Of a stretch of DNA of 64,000 bases, positions 1-8,351 are shown piece by piece (position 1 is the first letter of the stretch; each line of letters begins with the position of its first letter). The DNA comes from F23-D06 sp045130275. Lineage in GTDB: Bacteria > Bacteroidota > Bacteroidia > Bacteroidales > WCHB1-69. The position numbers were made by a program, and so were the translations under genes. The notes below the pieces were generated by a model, which saw only the letters and a program-made list of their open reading frames with translations, made no database searches and was not told where the DNA came from. Where the stretch lies: the NCBI GenBank assembly GCA_045130275.1, contig JBGUPL010000081.1, positions 68,539-132,538 of the forward strand, read 5' to 3'.

Positions 1-1
1 T

Positions 2-40
2 CCTGAGGCATTCAAGGCCATCGTCGATTTAGTGAAATAA
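2..40 (+). CDS. 3' end of an upstream gene (partial)
   Basis: The first bases read in frame 2 as PEAFKAIVDLVK followed by TAA. The frame is open to the window edge, and a strong rho-independent terminator on the same strand follows 44 bases later, which suits the end of a real gene. Twelve residues are too few to name a family. The call rests on the open frame plus terminator. Confidence 0.5.
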   Translation, partial: PEAFKAIVDLVK

Positions 41-84
41 GCCGACAAAGCCGCAGTTTTTTAGCAAATAGTGTTTGTTATATA

Positions 85-110
85 GGGAGACCGTGAGGTC
101 TCCTTTTTTT
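85..110 (+). terminator. Rho-independent terminator of the upstream gene
   Basis: The sequence GGGAGACC-GTGA-GGTCTCC forms a 7-bp perfect stem with a GNRA-type tetraloop and is followed by seven T residues. It lies downstream of the partial plus-strand gene ending at 40 and faces the minus-strand tRNA. Confidence 0.85.
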
Positions 111-144
111 ATGGTGAAGGACGAGGGACGTTGTTTAAAACAAA

Positions 145-170
145 TAGAGACGTTGCTTGCAACGTCTCTA
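145..170. repeat. GTAGAGACG-type palindrome, copy A
   Basis: A perfect inverted repeat with 12-bp arms (TAGAGACGTTGC) and a 2-bp centre. The same outer arm TAGAGACG recurs in palindromes at 6473-6504 and 47557-47584, and a G-for-A variant occurs at 63088-63111. The middle of each copy differs, so arms are conserved and centres vary. Here it sits just 3' of tRNA-Gly. Confidence 0.75.
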
Positions 171-176
171 CATTTG

Positions 177-249
177 AGCGGAAAACGAGACTCGAACTCG
201 CGACCCCAACCTTGGCAAGGTTGTGCTCTACCAACTGAGCTACTTCCGC
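177..249 (-). tRNA. tRNA-Gly (anticodon GCC)
   Basis: The minus strand folds as a 73-nt cloverleaf without encoded CCA. The acceptor strand GCGGAAG pairs with the 3' TTTCCGC, the discriminator is T, and the D arm contains AGCTCAGTTGGTAGAGC. The anticodon stem CAACC/GGTTG holds the loop TTGCCAA, giving anticodon GCC. The T arm has GTTCGAGTC. A TAnnTTTG box lies 17 bases upstream at 266-273. Confidence 0.95.
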
Positions 250-265
250 TTGCTGAAATCGGCGG

Positions 266-273
266 CAAAAATA
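266..273 (-). promoter_or_regulatory. -7 box of the tRNA-Gly promoter (TATTTTTG)
   Basis: Minus-strand TATTTTTG matches the Bacteroidota sigma-ABfr -7 consensus TAnnTTTG. About 30 bases around it are nearly identical to the sequence in front of tRNA-Ala at 19349, so the two tRNA promoters look like copies of one another. Confidence 0.75.
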
Positions 274-363
274 CACTTTTTTTGATATGGATCGACATTT
301 GACAAAAATTTTTTTGAAAGACGAGAAAAGCCTCACGATATTCTCACGTGTCTATAATTGTTG

Positions 364-371
364 TATTTTTG
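364..371 (+). promoter_or_regulatory. -7 box (TATTTTTG) of the T9SS cargo gene
   Basis: TATTTTTG followed by GC matches the TAnnTTTG consensus. A TTG codon at 358 that could extend the frame lies inside this promoter, so translation must begin at the ATG at 397. Confidence 0.7.
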
Positions 372-396
372 CAGCTGTTTATTTAAAATAAAAAAA

Positions 397-3300
397 ATGA
401 AGAAAAAACTACAACAAGACAGTGTCAGAAGAAAGATGTTGCTTTTTATAGGTGTATTTGTATTCTTTTTCTCTTGTGGATACGCTCAAGAGAGTGAACA
501 CCTTTACGCCAAGGTGAAACGCACCGAAGGCCAGGGCAACGGTGGCACGTGGCTGAACCTGACCGAGACCACCCGTGACAGTATCATGGCGGGGGCACCG
601 TGGAAAGTGCAACAGCCAGAATATGACTTCGGCACCACACCCATCAAGGTGAGAGTTTCGGATCCGAACGCCCTGAAAAACTATGATTATGTGTTGAAGA
701 TTAATCCATCGGCGAATGCGTCTGACAATTCTTTGGTGGACAACAATGCGCATTGGACATTGATTTGGTCGCAAAACGGTGCCCAAGTTGGCAGTTACAC
801 CTCCCAGCACTCCATCGGTGAAGGTGTGGAGGAGGAGGTTGACGGTCACGGAATCGCCGTCACGGTGGCAAACCATCCGTTCGCCATCCATGATGAGAAA
901 CTAGCGCAGTTCGTCGCTAATAACGGAGGCGGTTCTTACCGGAACAACGCTTCTTATGCGCAGCCGGACCTTATTGGTTCCGCGTTGGCTTTTGGCAGCG
1001 GTAACCACTGGCTTGGCGGACTTCGGGATGCCGAAACCAATACTCCGGACAACTGGATCCGCTCCGGCCAGTTCTATGCTAAAAAATATTGGCCCTGCAA
1101 CGAGGTCCAAAACGGGGCGGAATGCGATTACAGTTCTTGGCGTCAGGAGGATTTTTTCAATCTCTATTCATTTGATAATCAGGTTTGTCGCGGGTATATG
1201 GATTACTATGGACAGTTTGAACAGGTGGCAAACGGTATGTGGGCTCCTTACATGCTGAGTTCACCCTATGATGGAGGTCCGAAAGCCAATTACCTCATAC
1301 CCGATGTCTATTTTGGAGACGCGTCTCCGAATCCAAGCTATTATTCTTTTGCAACGTTGAACTCCATTCCTAACACTGCCGGTTACAACCAAACTCTTAC
1401 TAATCTTTATTCGGTTGATATCGTGCTTACTCCTGACCAATCTAAGTGGACACGTGCTCTTGTCTTAGAGGCCGGGTCTGGAGATCCGGACAACAATCAC
1501 CAAGTCATACAGCATCTCAACAGTCAGACGTATTACAATATCCGTCATGAGCCGAAAACTTGTCCCTCTGTGGATAAGAACGGACTCCCCGACAACAGCG
1601 GTACCACCGGTTTCGGTTGGTTCCCGGGATACGCCATCAATGTGGAGACTGGTGAACGACTCAACATTATGTTTGCCGAAAACTCTGAGGACGAGTACAA
1701 TCGCGGCAACGACATGATTTTCAATCCCACCAATATTTTCGCTTTCCAAAAAGACAGTAATGGCAATTATGTGCTGGACAATGATGGGAACCCTATTCCG
1801 ATGTCTCCAGAGGAGTATGGCTCTTTGTATTCCAGCTTGATTTGTGATCATGCGGTGTTAGGAGAACCCCTATATGGAGGGCGTCACTATGTTTACGTGT
1901 GCGGTAGTTCCGGCAATACGGCCAACACGTTCTATCGTTTTGCAAGCCGTCAGCGTAATTTCAATGACAATGGACAAACAGTCACGGTGGCCGGAACCCA
2001 GCATGGGGGTACTTTTACGGGCAGCGACGGTGAGAACTATCCCTATTACGAATGCGGTGTATATGACGAAGGAAAATGGTTGAGTGAGAAGTTCAAAACT
2101 TTTGCCGATGTGCAAAATCATAACGATATGGGGCGTAAAGCCAAAAAAATGCAGATATTCAATAATGTGATGTGGACGGGCATACCTATGCCTGCACAAG
2201 GACAGGAGTCAAACTGGCTGTCTAACGATGCCACCATCAGCATTCGTGTATCGAGACCCTACATGTTCTACTCCTCTGCCGTGGGAGTCGGACCGGATGA
2301 GGTGACAAACGACAATGCCCCGGCCTTCACCTTCTCCACGCAGGACCTTGGCGTGGCGCAAAATTACAATCATTATGAATTATCATATAATGTGGTAGGC
2401 GCTGACAATCGGATAGACATAAACAATATCGATGCTCCGGTCTCGCCGAAGGGCGGTGCATGGTTCTTTGACCAAACAGCCGACTATCATGTTCCGAAAG
2501 GTTCGGATAAGACTTCCTATTTCTGTTACGCGTTCTGGATGGGTGGCAAAGACGAGCAGGACAGTCTGCATATTTTTGCCGAACGGTTCAACCAAATGGG
2601 GGATGACACATGGTCGGGTCCGCTCTCCACGATCGACGCCTCTATCGATCAACAGACAATGATGCAATGGCGGCGGACATTCAAGATTACCCGCCAGGAA
2701 GTGCTTGAGTTCATGGCCAATTACCAGAATCCCAGCTATGTGATCCCGCAGCACATTCTCGACTGGCCTGCACACGGCGACACCACCAAGGGACAAGCAT
2801 GGCTTTTGGCTCCCTTCACGGACGTGGACGGGGACAACCATTATGATCCGACGCATGGTGACCATCCCGATTTCCCGGGCGATATGGCGCAATACGTTAT
2901 TTTTAATGACAATTTTGCCGAGCACACCGAAAGTGGTGGCGCACCTATGGGCGCGGAAATCCATGCACTGGTCTATGCTTATGACGCTCCCGAAGATTCC
3001 ATCATGAACAACACACTCTTCTTCCACTACCAGATTTTCAACCGTTCGCAGAATGACTATCACGACACCTATATCGGACTTTGGAGTGACTGGGATTTGG
3101 GTTATGCTTACGATGACTATGTCGGCTGCGACGTGATGAAAAACACGGCCTATTGCTACAACGGCTCTGATATTGACGGCTCCGGCGAGGCATGGGCGTA
3201 TGGCGACCAATGCCCCGTTCAGACGCTCACCCTGCTGGCTGGTCCATATATGCCTGCCGACAGCATTGACAACCCTGCCTATACCGAAGGCGCGGACTGC

Positions 3301-4440
3301 TCTTTGTTTATTGGAAACGGACTTAATGAGTATGCTTTCAACGGAGTTGGTTTTGGTGACGGTATCATTGATAACGAACGTTATGGTTTGACGGGCTTTA
3401 TGTATCACAACAACAACTCTTCAGTTACGGGAGACCCTCAGAATGCGCAAGAGTTTTATTGGCTGATGAGTGGTTATTGGAAAGACGGTTCACGGTTGAG
3501 ATACGGTGCTAACGGTCATCCTTCCAATGGGGCAAACGGTCCGGAATGCAGGTTCATGTTCCCTTCTCTTTCAGACGTTTGCAACTGGAACTCAGGCGGC
3601 GTGGATCCCAATCCTGCCCAATACGGTGTTGACGGTTGGACGGAGTCCAACGTAGGCAATGCTCCATACGATCGTCGCGCATTAGCTTCTGTCGGACCTT
3701 TCAACCTCGGCGCAGGTGAAATGCAGGATCTGGATTTCTGTATGGTGACCATCCCGCACAGTTATGCGGTGAACAGATTGGGCTTCACGTTGGACAGTTT
3801 GAAACTGGTTGACCCTGAATATCGTAGCCAGAATTTCATCACTCCCATTGTGATAAACTTGAATGAATCCATCTGTGAAGGAGCAACCTTCAGTTTCTAC
3901 GGTCAGACTCTCACCGAGGCGGGCACCTACCAGCAGTATGTCATGAATTCTGAGCATTCCAATGACATTCCCGACACTATTTATAATCTGCAACTGAATA
4001 TAATTCCTTATTATACAGTTATTTATGCGGATATCCTTCCGGGGCAAGAGTACCATGAGCATGGTTTCAACATCTCTTCGCAACTTACAACTAATCCTGG
4101 CACACAAGTTTTCACACAACCGGTTACGACGGTTAGTGGTTGCGAAAATATGTTGGTGCTTCTTCTGGATGTTCGCGAGAATGCTGGAGTGGAGGACATT
4201 TTGCCTGCCCAAAGCTTTAACATCTACCCCAATCCAACCTCCGATGATGTGTTTATCGAGACAGATGAGCATTGGGAAGGAATTGGTGCGGAGAAGGTGC
4301 TCGTTTATGACATCAACGGAAAATTGTTGCAAAGTCTGGATTTCAGCAAACCCAGAATGCATGTCAGTCTGTCGGGTTATCCTGCGGGATTGTATCTGAT
4401 CAAAGTGGGCAATTGTTTAGGAAAGGTTGTTAAGAGATAG
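397..4440 (+). CDS. Large secreted protein with T9SS type A sorting domain
   Basis: This 1347-residue protein begins with a basic N-terminus and a hydrophobic stretch (LLFIGVFVFFFSCGYAQ) that reads as a signal peptide ending near AQ. The last 75 residues have the type A T9SS sorting-domain pattern: NIYPNPTSDDVFI, a central VYDINGKLL and the closing GLYLIKV. It should therefore cross the outer membrane by T9SS and be anchored or released at the surface. The middle contains an Asp-rich DVDGDNHYDPTHGDHPD run resembling calcium-binding loops. I recognise no catalytic domain. The ATG at 397 is chosen because the earlier TTG at 358 falls in the promoter. It is monocistronic, between tRNA-Gly and atpD. 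The sorting domain is secure; the function is unknown. Confidence 0.85.
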   Translation: MKKKLQQDSVRRKMLLFIGVFVFFFSCGYAQESEHLYAKVKRTEGQGNGGTWLNLTETTRDSIMAGAPWKVQQPEYDFGTTPIKVRVSDPNALKNYDYVLKINPSANASDNSLVDNNAHWTLIWSQNGAQVGSYTSQHSIGEGVEEEVDGHGIAVTVANHPFAIHDEKLAQFVANNGGGSYRNNASYAQPDLIGSALAFGSGNHWLGGLRDAETNTPDNWIRSGQFYAKKYWPCNEVQNGAECDYSSWRQEDFFNLYSFDNQVCRGYMDYYGQFEQVANGMWAPYMLSSPYDGGPKANYLIPDVYFGDASPNPSYYSFATLNSIPNTAGYNQTLTNLYSVDIVLTPDQSKWTRALVLEAGSGDPDNNHQVIQHLNSQTYYNIRHEPKTCPSVDKNGLPDNSGTTGFGWFPGYAINVETGERLNIMFAENSEDEYNRGNDMIFNPTNIFAFQKDSNGNYVLDNDGNPIPMSPEEYGSLYSSLICDHAVLGEPLYGGRHYVYVCGSSGNTANTFYRFASRQRNFNDNGQTVTVAGTQHGGTFTGSDGENYPYYECGVYDEGKWLSEKFKTFADVQNHNDMGRKAKKMQIFNNVMWTGIPMPAQGQESNWLSNDATISIRVSRPYMFYSSAVGVGPDEVTNDNAPAFTFSTQDLGVAQNYNHYELSYNVVGADNRIDINNIDAPVSPKGGAWFFDQTADYHVPKGSDKTSYFCYAFWMGGKDEQDSLHIFAERFNQMGDDTWSGPLSTIDASIDQQTMMQWRRTFKITRQEVLEFMANYQNPSYVIPQHILDWPAHGDTTKGQAWLLAPFTDVDGDNHYDPTHGDHPDFPGDMAQYVIFNDNFAEHTESGGAPMGAEIHALVYAYDAPEDSIMNNTLFFHYQIFNRSQNDYHDTYIGLWSDWDLGYAYDDYVGCDVMKNTAYCYNGSDIDGSGEAWAYGDQCPVQTLTLLAGPYMPADSIDNPAYTEGADCSLFIGNGLNEYAFNGVGFGDGIIDNERYGLTGFMYHNNNSSVTGDPQNAQEFYWLMSGYWKDGSRLRYGANGHPSNGANGPECRFMFPSLSDVCNWNSGGVDPNPAQYGVDGWTESNVGNAPYDRRALASVGPFNLGAGEMQDLDFCMVTIPHSYAVNRLGFTLDSLKLVDPEYRSQNFITPIVINLNESICEGATFSFYGQTLTEAGTYQQYVMNSEHSNDIPDTIYNLQLNIIPYYTVIYADILPGQEYHEHGFNISSQLTTNPGTQVFTQPVTTVSGCENMLVLLLDVRENAGVEDILPAQSFNIYPNPTSDDVFIETDEHWEGIGAEKVLVYDINGKLLQSLDFSKPRMHVSLSGYPAGLYLIKVGNCLGKVVKR

Positions 4441-4503
4441 AAGCCTTGTTGTCCGCTGTCGATTTTTATATGGGAACATATACCTCAGTTCCGAAAAAAA
4501 TTA

Positions 4504-4511
4504 TATCTTTG
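4504..4511 (+). promoter_or_regulatory. -7 box (TATCTTTG) of atpD-atpC
   Basis: TATCTTTGGCGGC lies 44 bases before the atpD ATG and matches TAnnTTTG followed by a GC-rich patch, the common pattern in this window. It gives the atpDC pair its own promoter. Confidence 0.65.
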
Positions 4512-4554
4512 GCGGCTCAAAATTTTTTACAAAGAAACTAACCTAATTGAGTAT

Positions 4555-6060
4555 ATGTCAGAACAGATAAAAGGGAAAATATCCCAAATCATCGGTGCAG
4601 TTGTGGATGTCCATTTCGACGAGAATGTCACGCTGCCCAATATTTATGATGCACTTGAAGTGCGCAAAGAAAACGGCGAAAAGCTGATTTTGGAATGCGA
4701 GCAAGACATTGGTGAAAACACCATGCGCTGTATCTCGATGGACTCCACCGACGGTTTGCACCGCGGTATGGAGGTGGTCGCTACCGGCCGCATGATCACC
4801 ATGCCCACGGAGAACATCAACGGCCGCCTGATGAACGTCATCGGCGAAAGCATCGACGGCATCGGCGAGATTCCTTCCAAGAAACGCAGCGACATCCACC
4901 GGATGCCGCCCACATTCGACAACCTCTCCACCTCGCAGGAGGTCTTCTATACTGGTATCAAGGTCATCGACCTGATCGAGCCTTACGCCAAGGGCGGTAA
5001 GATCGGTCTGTTTGGCGGTGCCGGTGTGGGCAAGACCGTCCTTATCATGGAGATGATTCACAACATTGCCAAGAACTATGGCGGTACGACTGTGTTCACC
5101 GGTGTTGGCGAACGCACCCGTGAGGGAAACGACCTGTTGCGCGAAATGCTCGAGTCCAAGGTCATCCGCTACGGCGATGCTTTTCTTGAAAGCATGAAGG
5201 CCGGCAGCTGGGACCTTTCGAAGGTTGATATGGCAGAACTGGCCAAATCGCAAGCCACGTTGGTCTTCGGACAGATGAACGAACCGCCCGGAGCACGTGC
5301 CCGCGTGGCCCTTTCCGGCCTTACCGTGGCTGAAGGCTACCGCGACGGTGACGAGACCACCGGAGGCCGTGACATCCTCTTCTTTGTCGATAACATCTTC
5401 CGTTTCACGCAGGCCGGTTCCGAGGTGTCCGCTTTGCTTGGACGTATGCCGTCCGCCGTGGGTTACCAGCCGACGTTGGCCACCGAGATGGGTACCATGC
5501 AGGAGCGTATTACCTCTACAAAGCGCGGTTCAATTACCTCAGTGCAAGCTATTTACGTTCCGGCCGATGACTTGACTGACCCGGCACCTGCCACCACCTT
5601 CTCCCACTTGGATGCCACCACGGTGTTGAGCCGTAAGATCTCCGAACTGGGTATTTACCCTGCTGTCGATCCGCTCGACTCTACCTCCCGCATCCTGTCG
5701 CCCGACATCGTGGGCGAGGAGCACTATAAGACCGCTCAGCGCGTGAAGGAAAGTCTGCAACGTTATAAGGAACTGCAGGATATCATCGCCATTCTTGGTA
5801 TGGAAGAACTCTCCGAGGAGGACCGCAAGACCGTGCACCGCGCCCGCCGTGTGCAACGTTTCATGTCTCAGCCGTTCTTCGTGGCCGAGCAGTTCACCGG
5901 CATCCCTGGCAAGTTTGTCAACATTGAGGACACCATCAAGGGCTTCAACATGATTCTCGACGGCGAGCTCGACCACCTGCCCGAGACCGCTTTCAATCTC
6001 GTAGGCACCATTGAGGAGGCTATCGAAAAAGGCGAGAAAGAGTTGGCAGCCGCAAAATAA
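4555..6060 (+). CDS. atpD: F-type ATP synthase subunit beta
   Basis: The catalytic subunit of F1, which makes ATP from ADP and phosphate at the cytoplasmic face of the inner membrane. The 501 residues cover the family length. The N-terminal barrel begins IKGKISQIIGAVVDVHF. The P-loop GGAGVGKT lies near residues 154-161, followed by the conserved GERTREGNDL segment, the Walker B strand DILFFVDNIFRFTQAG, and the tail with RARRVQRFMSQPFFVAEQFTG. atpC follows after 6 bases and the pair ends at a strong terminator. The other F1Fo genes (atpB, E, F, H, A, G) are not in the window, so the operon is split. Codon use is G+C-rich and optimised, as expected for a highly expressed gene. Confidence 0.98.
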   Translation: MSEQIKGKISQIIGAVVDVHFDENVTLPNIYDALEVRKENGEKLILECEQDIGENTMRCISMDSTDGLHRGMEVVATGRMITMPTENINGRLMNVIGESIDGIGEIPSKKRSDIHRMPPTFDNLSTSQEVFYTGIKVIDLIEPYAKGGKIGLFGGAGVGKTVLIMEMIHNIAKNYGGTTVFTGVGERTREGNDLLREMLESKVIRYGDAFLESMKAGSWDLSKVDMAELAKSQATLVFGQMNEPPGARARVALSGLTVAEGYRDGDETTGGRDILFFVDNIFRFTQAGSEVSALLGRMPSAVGYQPTLATEMGTMQERITSTKRGSITSVQAIYVPADDLTDPAPATTFSHLDATTVLSRKISELGIYPAVDPLDSTSRILSPDIVGEEHYKTAQRVKESLQRYKELQDIIAILGMEELSEEDRKTVHRARRVQRFMSQPFFVAEQFTGIPGKFVNIEDTIKGFNMILDGELDHLPETAFNLVGTIEEAIEKGEKELAAAK

Positions 6061-6066
6061 CGGACT

Positions 6067-6303
6067 ATGAAATTAGAGATCATCACCCCCAGCAGCACCC
6101 TGTTCGCCGGCGAAGTCACACTGGTGCAGCTCCCCGGCATCGACGGTCTGTTCGAGATTCTGAAGTCGCACGCCCCGCTGGTTTCCGCATTGTCGGAAGG
6201 CCGCGTGAAAGTGGTGGACGATCAGAACAAGGAACAATTTTTCGATATCCGCGGTGGCGTGGTGGAAGTCAGCCACGACAAGATTCTGCTGTTGGCGGAG
6301 TAG
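6067..6303 (+). CDS. atpC: F-type ATP synthase subunit epsilon (short form)
   Basis: The central-stalk subunit that links F1 beta to the rotor and can restrain hydrolysis. The 78 residues correspond to the N-terminal beta-sandwich only (MKLEIITPSSTLFAGEV, LPGIDGLFEILKSHAPLVSAL, then RGGVVEVSHDKILLLAE). The C-terminal helical hairpin of about 50 residues found in the E. coli protein is absent. This short form is common in Bacteroidota, and the frame is intact, so I see it as natural rather than truncated. It follows atpD by 6 bases, implying one transcript. Confidence 0.93.
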   Translation: MKLEIITPSSTLFAGEVTLVQLPGIDGLFEILKSHAPLVSALSEGRVKVVDDQNKEQFFDIRGGVVEVSHDKILLLAE

Positions 6304-6343
6304 GAGGGTTGGCATCTCTGCCGACCGATAAGAGACGTATGAT

Positions 6344-6385
6344 GTGAGGCATTGAACGAATCGTTTGATGTCTCACTTTTTTTTT
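6344..6385 (+). terminator. Rho-independent terminator after atpC
   Basis: GTGAGGCATTGAACG and CGTTTGATGTCTCAC pair into a stem of about 15 bp with G-T wobbles and a 3-base loop, followed by nine T residues. It closes the atpD-atpC transcript 40 bases after the atpC stop. Confidence 0.8.
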
Positions 6386-6387
6386 CG

Positions 6388-6464
6388 GCGAATTAAGCGA
6401 ATAAGCGAATTATGCGAATTAAGCGAATTATGCGAATTAAGCGAATAAGCAATTAAGCGAATTC
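6388..6464. repeat. 8-9 bp tandem repeat GCGAATTA(A/T)
   Basis: About nine head-to-tail units alternate between GCGAATTAA, GCGAATTAT and GCGAATAA. The array fills the spacer between the atpC terminator and the GTAGAGACG palindrome at the end of truB. It has no spacers of CRISPR type and encodes nothing evident. Confidence 0.85.
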
Positions 6465-6472
6465 ACGGTGTC

Positions 6473-6504
6473 TTGTAGAGACGCGCCATGGCACGTCTCT
6501 ACAA
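6473..6504. repeat. GTAGAGACG-type palindrome, copy B (contains truB stop)
   Basis: Arms TTGTAGAGACG and CGTCTCTACAA (11 bp, perfect) enclose a centre containing GCCATGGC. The minus-strand truB gene ends inside it: its TAG stop at 6499-6501 is the TAG of the GTAGAGACG arm. Confidence 0.8.
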
Positions 6505-7227
6505 TTTTGGTGTTTCCCGATGTCGGATTTCCGGTTTTATCGCGTCTTCTACGCACAGGCTGCCGATGCGGGTTCTCCGCAGCGCGGTGAGGTGCGCTCC
6601 GCTGTTGAGCGCGGCCCCGAAATCGCGGGCGATGGCGCGGATGTAAGTCCCTTTGGAGCAGCGGATGCGGAAGTCGATTTCCGGCAGCTCGAAACGGGTG
6701 ATTTCGAACTCGTAAATGGTGATGTTCTTGGCTGTTAGGGCAGCCTCTTCGCCGCGGCGGGCAATCTCGTAGGAACGTTCGCCTTGGTGCTTCACGGCGG
6801 AGAATATCGGCGGAACCTGCTGGATTTCGCCGGTGAACGAGCGAGCAGCCTCCTCGGCCATTTCGCGGGTGATGTGCTCGTAAGGGAAGGTGGCATCAAT
6901 GGGCTTTTCCAAGTCGAAACTCGGGGTGGTCGCGCCCATCATAAAAGTGCCGGTATAGGTCTTTTCCTGTGCCTGCAGTGTGTCCACCTGTTTGGTCATC
7001 TTGCCCACGCAGATGAGCAGAAGTCCGGTGGCTAATGGGTCCAACGTGCCTGCATGACCCACCTTGACCCGATGTCCGGCGGCGCGACTCGCCATCTTTC
7101 GAACCTTTCCCACTACATCAAAGGAAGTGCATTTGTAGGGCTTGTCAATCAGCAGCAAATCACCTTCCGGATTGATGTCCAACGCCGGAAGCTCGAAGGT
7201 GACGTCGTGGATCATCTTCTTTAACAT
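6499..7227 (-). CDS. truB: tRNA pseudouridine(55) synthase
   Basis: Converts uridine 55 in the T loop of tRNAs to pseudouridine. The 242-residue protein has the TruB substrate motif LLIDKPYKCTSFDVV and the catalytic block GHAGTLDPLATGLLLICVG with its aspartate, then KTYTG. The segment RCSKGTYIRAIARDFG is the second core motif. It ends soon after LRRTRIG, so it has the short C-terminus usual in Bacteroidota rather than a full PUA domain. I start it at the ATG at 7227 (MLKKMIHDV), which overlaps the uppP stop by 7 bases; a longer open frame upstream lies within uppP. The stop codon is supplied by a palindromic repeat. Probably cotranscribed with uppP and the genes before it. Confidence 0.93.
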   Translation of the reverse strand: MLKKMIHDVTFELPALDINPEGDLLLIDKPYKCTSFDVVGKVRKMASRAAGHRVKVGHAGTLDPLATGLLLICVGKMTKQVDTLQAQEKTYTGTFMMGATTPSFDLEKPIDATFPYEHITREMAEEAARSFTGEIQQVPPIFSAVKHQGERSYEIARRGEEAALTAKNITIYEFEITRFELPEIDFRIRCSKGTYIRAIARDFGAALNSGAHLTALRRTRIGSLCVEDAIKPEIRHRETPKL

Positions 7228-8045
7228 ACGCCGAGAATGATAGCTAAGATGCCGACGATCACGCAATAGATGGCAAACCAGATCAGTTTTCCTTTTTTCA
7301 CAATGTTGATCATCCATTTGCAAGCCAGACAGCCGGTGATGAAGGCGGCAATGAAGCCCACGGCCAATGAGATGGCGGAGATGCCGTCCATGGCAACGGT
7401 GAAGCCTTGTTCAGCAATGTCGAGGGTGTCGAGCAACGCTTCGCCCAACACCGGCGGGATGACCATCAGGAATGAGAATTGGGCGATTTTTTCCTTTTTG
7501 TTGCCCAAAAGCAGTCCCGTGGCGATGGTGGTTCCCGAACGGGAAAGACCCGGCATGACGGCCACCGCCTGTCCGACGCCGATGATGAATGCATGCAGTG
7601 GGGAGATGTTCTCGCGTTGGCGGGGTTTGGCATAATAGGAAAATGCCAACAGCGCCGCCGTGACCAACAGCATGATGCCGACAATCAGCAGACCGGAACC
7701 GAAGATTTCTTCCACTTTGTCCTTGAAGCAAAAACCCACTATGGCGACGGGAATCATGGAAATCAGGATGTTGATGGCGAATTTAGTGCCCTCGTTCAGT
7801 CCGGAATAACTTTTCCAGGACTGTCTTGAGAACAAATCTTTGAAAATCCAGACGACTTCCTTCCACAAAATGGTCAGCGTGCTGAGCACGGTGGCAACAT
7901 GGAGGGCGACAATCATTGTCAGATTCGATTCGCCTTCGAGTCCAAAAAGGTTGGACAAAATAGTCAAGTGCCCGCTACTGCTGACAGGCAAAAATTCAGT
8001 CAATCCTTGGATGACACCCAGGATCAAAGCTTCCAACCAACTCAT
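7221..8045 (-). CDS. uppP: Undecaprenyl-diphosphate phosphatase
   Basis: Inner-membrane enzyme (BacA/UppP) that removes a phosphate from undecaprenyl diphosphate to recycle the lipid carrier for peptidoglycan and other envelope glycans. The 274 residues show the two family motifs: the glutamate-rich GVIQGLTEFLPVSSSGHL near the N-terminus and PGLSRSGTTIATGLLLG in the middle. About seven to eight hydrophobic segments follow the usual topology. It lies 9 bases after the DUF3098 gene and overlaps truB by 7 bases, so an ftsX-DUF3098-uppP-truB transcript is likely. Confidence 0.96.
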   Translation of the reverse strand: MSWLEALILGVIQGLTEFLPVSSSGHLTILSNLFGLEGESNLTMIVALHVATVLSTLTILWKEVVWIFKDLFSRQSWKSYSGLNEGTKFAINILISMIPVAIVGFCFKDKVEEIFGSGLLIVGIMLLVTAALLAFSYYAKPRQRENISPLHAFIIGVGQAVAVMPGLSRSGTTIATGLLLGNKKEKIAQFSFLMVIPPVLGEALLDTLDIAEQGFTVAMDGISAISLAVGFIAAFITGCLACKWMINIVKKGKLIWFAIYCVIVGILAIILGVC

Positions 8046-8054
8046 GATGAGGGG

Positions 8055-8330
8055 TTATTCGTTGTCGGTTTTAGGGGTTTTCGGATGCCACATGATGGCC
8101 ACGATTTCAGTTACCAGACCCAGGAAGATCAGGATGGGGGCCACCACGATGCGGCGGGTGTTGAAGATTTCGCCGTCGAAGGTGTTGTCCGGCACGTCAC
8201 CGCCGCTCAGACAGATATAGCCGATGAGCAGCAACAATGCGCCAACACCCATCAGGATGTAGTTCATTTTGCGGAAAAGGGGCGGACGGTTGCCTCTCTC
8301 GTTGGGCATGATTTCTTTATTTGAACTCAT
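8055..8330 (-). CDS. DUF3098 family small membrane protein
   Basis: This 91-residue protein has a charged N-terminus, two hydrophobic segments (NYILMGVGALLLLIGYICL and RRIVVAPILIFLGLVTEIVAIM), and between them SGGDVPDNTFDGEIFNTRR, which matches my memory of the Bacteroidota DUF3098 family. No function is known. Its place between ftsX and uppP is a gene order I associate with Bacteroidota genomes and suggests an envelope or division-related role; that is inference. Confidence 0.8.
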   Translation of the reverse strand: MSSNKEIMPNERGNRPPLFRKMNYILMGVGALLLLIGYICLSGGDVPDNTFDGEIFNTRRIVVAPILIFLGLVTEIVAIMWHPKTPKTDNE

Positions 8331-8351
8331 AGTATTTTGATTATTAATTAT

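Noticed and set aside
358..396. TTG start at 358 for the T9SS protein
   Set aside because: The codon lies within the promoter, and the signal peptide is complete from ATG 397.
2383..3408. A 341-codon minus-strand frame inside the T9SS gene, and similar antisense frames in recA (53786-54865) and lon (58702-59646)
   Set aside because: They lie wholly opposite strong coding regions, lack promoters and give low-complexity translations.
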